Positions 61,443 through 64,000 of a stretch of DNA of 64,000 nt are shown here, in pieces. Location: positions 868,001 through 932,000 of the forward strand of contig NZ_CP045295.1 in assembly GCF_009363095.1 (NCBI RefSeq), in the 5' to 3' direction. A program made the position numbers and the translations under genes. Within the stretch, counting starts at the first letter, position 1. Each line of letters opens with the position of its first letter. The notes beneath the pieces are model-generated. The model had not been told where the DNA came from and did not search any database. It saw nothing but the letters and a program-made list of their open reading frames with translations. The stretch comes from Paenibacillus cellulositrophicus. Lineage in GTDB: Bacteria > Bacillota > Bacilli > Paenibacillales > Paenibacillaceae.

Positions 61443-62708
61443 TCAAGGTTCGACCGGAATGTTCCACAGCGGCCGGATATCCCTGCTCTCATTCCACGTT
61501 GTTCCCCGCTCGATATGCGCAAGGAACGGTTCGATAGAGCCGGCGTAATTGCCGTAATCCGGCAGCTGCCGGATCTCTCTGAGCAGCGGCCGAACAGCTG
61601 GCTTCATCACCTCGCGGTCACCCCGGTAATACGCCCGGTGCACCCGCTCGCTCGCGTCCAGCGGCCGCATCTTCAGCTCTCTGTAATGGCTTACGATCAA
61701 ATAGGAGAGGTACACCACCCCTTTGGCCAGCAGGGGGGACACGAGGAAGCTCGGCAGTGTGCGGTATTCAAAGCCGCCGTGCGGCTGGCGGCGAAAGTCG
61801 CCCAAATAGCCGTATTTGGGCCGCCGCGCCCGGCTGTTCTCGTCTTCGAGCAGCGAGACGGGCAGCGTCAAGTAGTTATCCAGCGCCCGCAGCAGCTCCG
61901 GGGTAAGCACAATGCCGCTGAAATGCAGATGCCCGCCCAGCGGCAAACCAGGTCTGGGCATGCCCCCCGCCTGCCAGATGAGCGTCCGGTCCCCGATCAT
62001 CCGGCCGGCGGCCTGCATCGTGAACATCAGGCGCTTGAGCAGACCGGTGGGGTCCCCGCTTGGATCCGGGCGAAGCTCGGCGATGGGGAAGGTCGTAAAG
62101 CCCTCGCCGTGAACGGCGTCGCAGCCGACCTCCCCCTCCCGGTCCAAAAACCGGGATGCAGGAACCATTTCGTTGCTGCCCGCATCCACAAGCACAAACT
62201 CCGGATCCATGCCCATCACGAGGCGGATCCCTTCCTCCTCTTCCCGCCGCAGCCGGCGGGCAAGCTCCGTCTCCGCCCGGTCATAACGCGCCTTGATGCG
62301 CGGATCTTTGATTCCGGAGGGAGGCGTGACACGCTCAACGCCGAACTTCCGCTCTCCGGAGGAAGCCAGCACGACTTCGCCCGAGTCCAGACCAAGCGTA
62401 TAAAGGGCCCGCACCGCCGCCTTCTCCAGGCGGGCATACAGCCCGATGAGCGGTGCCTCACCCGCGTGGGCCGAACCGACGGGAACACGCAAGCCGTCTG
62501 CGCTTCCCTCGACGCGCTTCAAGTCAACGGCTTGAAGGCAAGTGACGTTAACGGCGTATCTTCGCCGGTATCGGGCGGATTCCCGGGCAGCCGCGTCCAC
62601 TTCCGGCAGCAGGAGGGAGCTGATGCCGGAGCGGACCAGACGGGCATGCTTGACCCGGTCGGGCCATCCGGCATACCGGGCTTCTTTTTCCTCCTCTGTC
62701 ACCCTCAT
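61443..62708 (-). CDS. Putative COOH-NH2 amidoligase (glutamine-synthetase-like, phiEco32 type 2)
   Basis: This 421-residue protein carries signatures of the phiEco32-like carboxylate-amine ligase family. These are VMGMDPEFVLVD (about 163-174), IAELRPDPSGDPTG (about 208-221), GGHLHFSG (about 258-265) and GFEYRTLPSF (about 312-321), with acidic residues that would bind Mg-ATP. The N-terminal 130 residues are less typical. Such enzymes form peptide-like bonds on proteins or small molecules. It sits between cotE and mutS, a place where B. subtilis has no gene. A spore-coat or envelope role is only inference. ATG at 62708; it has no terminator before mutS. Confidence 0.65.
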   Translation of the reverse strand: MRVTEEEKEARYAGWPDRVKHARLVRSGISSLLLPEVDAAARESARYRRRYAVNVTCLQAVDLKRVEGSADGLRVPVGSAHAGEAPLIGLYARLEKAAVRALYTLGLDSGEVVLASSGERKFGVERVTPPSGIKDPRIKARYDRAETELARRLRREEEEGIRLVMGMDPEFVLVDAGSNEMVPASRFLDREGEVGCDAVHGEGFTTFPIAELRPDPSGDPTGLLKRLMFTMQAAGRMIGDRTLIWQAGGMPRPGLPLGGHLHFSGIVLTPELLRALDNYLTLPVSLLEDENSRARRPKYGYLGDFRRQPHGGFEYRTLPSFLVSPLLAKGVVYLSYLIVSHYRELKMRPLDASERVHRAYYRGDREVMKPAVRPLLREIRQLPDYGNYAGSIEPFLAHIERGTTWNESRDIRPLWNIPVEP

Positions 62709-62731
62709 CCCCCCTCACCCGCAGAAAATAA

Positions 62732-62758
62732 AATAAAAAAAGGAGGGCATCCGCCCTC
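62732..62758 (-). terminator. Terminator of cotE
   Basis: On the minus strand GAGGGC (62758-62753) pairs with GCCCTC (62748-62743) and seven Ts follow. Confidence 0.8.
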
Positions 62759-62815
62759 TTCGCCGCCGCTCTCCCGGCATATAGTACATCATACCTCTTT
62801 TCCTTGCTCTACAAA

Positions 62816-63376
62816 TTACAGCTCATCATCAAGGGAATCGGGATCGAGATCCTCATAGTCCCCATCGTCGCCGGCGAACTCGAACTCTTTGTCGTCATAG
62901 TCGCCATGGCCGCGGCTGCACACCAAAACACGCACCTTGGTCTCGGCGACGAGCTCGACCGAGAATTCCCGCTCCACGCGGATGATGACATTGCCGCCTC
63001 CCGAAGAGACACTGGCTTCAACGCAGCTCGGCTCCTGCGTGGCCTCCGCAGAGACTTCGACGGTTGAAGCCCGGTGTTTCGGATCCAGGTAAGACAGCGG
63101 TACGAATTCTACATAAGATACCGTTTCTTTGGCAACGTCAGTTTGGGAGTTTTTGTCGTAGGAATACCAGATGTTGCAATCGTAAGTACCAATAACTTCA
63201 ATTCCGTCGCCTGCGGCAACCGCTTCGTACTGATGGTTTATAATCCATGCCCCCAAAATACTGGTAGGATTATGAGGCGGAGTCACGGTATGTGTTACGG
63301 TAGAGAACTTACGACCCTTGCCGCAGATCGCTTTCGTGATGATCTCTCTACATTGATGTTTATCGCTTAATGACAT
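62816..63376 (-). CDS. cotE: Outer spore coat morphogenetic protein CotE
   Basis: This 186-residue protein directs assembly of the outer spore coat. It aligns along its length with Bacillus CotE: REIITKAICGKGRKFS near the start, SILGAWIINHQYEA, IGTYDCNIWYSY and a very acidic C-terminus (GDDGDYEDLDPDSLDDEL). I chose ATG at 63376, with GGAGGAGG upstream; the open frame adds 7 residues. The order cotE, then mutS, is conserved. A sporulation promoter-like sequence lies upstream. Confidence 0.95.
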   Translation of the reverse strand: MSLSDKHQCREIITKAICGKGRKFSTVTHTVTPPHNPTSILGAWIINHQYEAVAAGDGIEVIGTYDCNIWYSYDKNSQTDVAKETVSYVEFVPLSYLDPKHRASTVEVSAEATQEPSCVEASVSSGGGNVIIRVEREFSVELVAETKVRVLVCSRGHGDYDDKEFEFAGDDGDYEDLDPDSLDDEL

Positions 63377-63408
63377 CTTTGAACCTCCTCCATACAATCA
63401 TTCACTTA

Positions 63409-63416
63409 AGTGTATG
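63409..63416 (-). promoter_or_regulatory. Sporulation-type -10 element upstream of cotE
   Basis: CATACACT on the minus strand matches the sigma-E -10 consensus CATACANT, 33 bp before the cotE start. The -35 is weak. In B. subtilis cotE has sigma-E and sigma-K promoters. No other signal is seen in the 63417-63601 gap. Confidence 0.4.
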
Positions 63417-63601
63417 CAGGACATAGGCATTTGTTGATTAAACGAGCATAAATGAATGAAATATTATTGTGATCGCCCGGCTAGAATAGGAATAATGCTA
63501 TGACGCAAGCGCCGAAATACCTTGGCTGGCCTGGATTTTACGGCCCTTTTAATCTAGTCTGAAACTTTTCGTCACTCTACTTTATGCGGCTTTCATTGTA
63601 T

Positions 63602-63630
63602 AAAAACCCCTTGGCAGCTGCCAAGGGGTT
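63602..63630 (-). terminator. Terminator of the unknown helical protein gene
   Basis: The 26-bp perfect palindrome at 63605-63630 (AACCCCTTGGCAG then its complement) is followed by five Ts on the minus strand (63606-63602). It is very strong, and may act in both directions. Confidence 0.85.
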
Positions 63631-63641
63631 TCTTTGCGTTT

Positions 63642-63974
63642 TCAGGACCCGGCAGAGGGTTTTCGTAACTTGCCAGGTGCCGGCGTCTTATTTTTTTTCG
63701 CGATTTTCAAATATTGTCCCAGTTCACGTATCAGCTGCAAAATGGCCGATCTGACTTCAAACTCCTCCCGCGTCGCCGGAAGCTCCATTTCCTTAAATTC
63801 CTTCTCGAGGGCGACCAGCAGCTTCTCCGTGCGTCCCGTGTAGTTTTCCTCGGTTACGTCCCGGCTGAGCTGTTCGAACAGCTCGGCTACGTCGTCCGCC
63901 TGCGGGAGCTTCTGATAGACGTGGGAAATGAGCTGCAGCATATTTTGGATCGATTCCAGCTGTTCTTTTCTCAT
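63642..63974 (-). CDS. Unknown all-helical protein, possibly incomplete at its N-terminus
   Basis: The 110 residues from ATG at 63974 are predicted mostly helical and rich in Leu, Glu and Lys (MRKEQLESIQNMLQLISHVYQ; LLVALEKEFKEMELPATREEF), ending in a basic tail (KIAKKNKTPAPGKLRKP). I do not recognise a family. It does not match RicA/YmcA, which occupies this place in B. subtilis. No ribosome binding site precedes 63974, and the frame stays open to the window edge reading ESWTIYFY, so the true start may lie beyond 64000. It ends at a strong terminator before cotE. Confidence 0.6.
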   Translation of the reverse strand: MRKEQLESIQNMLQLISHVYQKLPQADDVAELFEQLSRDVTEENYTGRTEKLLVALEKEFKEMELPATREEFEVRSAILQLIRELGQYLKIAKKNKTPAPGKLRKPSAGS

Positions 63975-64000
63975 ATAAAAATAGATGGTCCACGACTCGT

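Noticed and set aside
1..64000. CRISPR arrays, prophage or tRNA genes
   Set aside because: No regularly spaced repeats, phage structural genes or tRNA-like cloverleaf sequences were noticed, although no scanning tool could be run.

Overview
The window looks like a chromosomal segment of a Gram-positive, endospore-forming member of the Bacillales, most likely Paenibacillus or a close relative. Evidence: a low-GC Gram-positive pdhABC operon, spore genes (cotE, spoVK, a YjcZ-type peptide), strong AGGAGG-type ribosome binding sites, and gene order matching the Bacillus subtilis cotE-mutS-mutL-miaA-hfq-spoVK-hflX-ynbB-glnR-glnA region and the lexA/yneA/ynzC region. I saw no rRNA, tRNA, CRISPR array, prophage or insertion sequence.

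Layout. 1-3.2 kb: pyruvate dehydrogenase operon (pdhA, pdhB, start of pdhC) on the minus strand. 3.3-10.6 kb: esterase, low-molecular-weight phosphatase, TRIC channel, thiamine pyrophosphokinase, secreted NlpC/P60 hydrolase, an orphan atypical response regulator, a ThiF/MoeB-type E1 enzyme and a YfmM-type ABC-F ATPase. 10.7-21.4 kb: ten tightly coupled minus-strand genes that resemble a Gram-positive Tad/type IV-like pilus or secretion machine. Its first gene is a Ser/Thr kinase fused to a TadZ/CpaE-like domain, and its mRNA leader carries a terminator-like hairpin. 21.6-28 kb: rRNA methyltransferase, ABC ATPase, thioredoxin-like protein, receiver-like protein, DNA-repair genes (nfo and an Fpg-family glycosylase), a HAD phosphatase and RNase Z. 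28-36 kb: metH, acireductone dioxygenase, small membrane and lipoproteins, and an SOS module (lexA divergent from yneA, plus ynzC) with three LexA boxes. 36-42.6 kb: a carbohydrate ABC transporter with a YesM/YesN-type two-component system. 42.8-44.3 kb: a chloramphenicol acetyltransferase gene with a complete translational-attenuation leader, a DUF1259 protein and a 42-residue YjcZ-type peptide. 44.4-64 kb: glnRA, ynbB, hflX, spoVK, PBP1A, hfq, miaA, mutL, mutS, an amidoligase-like gene, cotE and an unknown helical protein.

How the genes work together. The 10.7-21.4 kb block is the most unusual part. It has a TadA/CpaF ATPase, a double-length GspF/TadB-TadC-like membrane protein, a CpaB-like SAF protein, and three ParA/MinD-like proteins that all lack the P-loop lysine, one of them fused to a protein kinase. 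Four small proteins with an N-terminal membrane segment follow and are candidate structural subunits. No prepilin peptidase or canonical Flp pilin is encoded here. The second notable item is the cat leader: a nine-codon peptide MVKSVDLPS whose stop codon lies inside the arm of a perfect 12-bp hairpin that hides the cat ribosome binding site, the layout expected for drug-inducible attenuation. Promoter, terminator and operator calls were made by eye from consensus matches and have not been tested.
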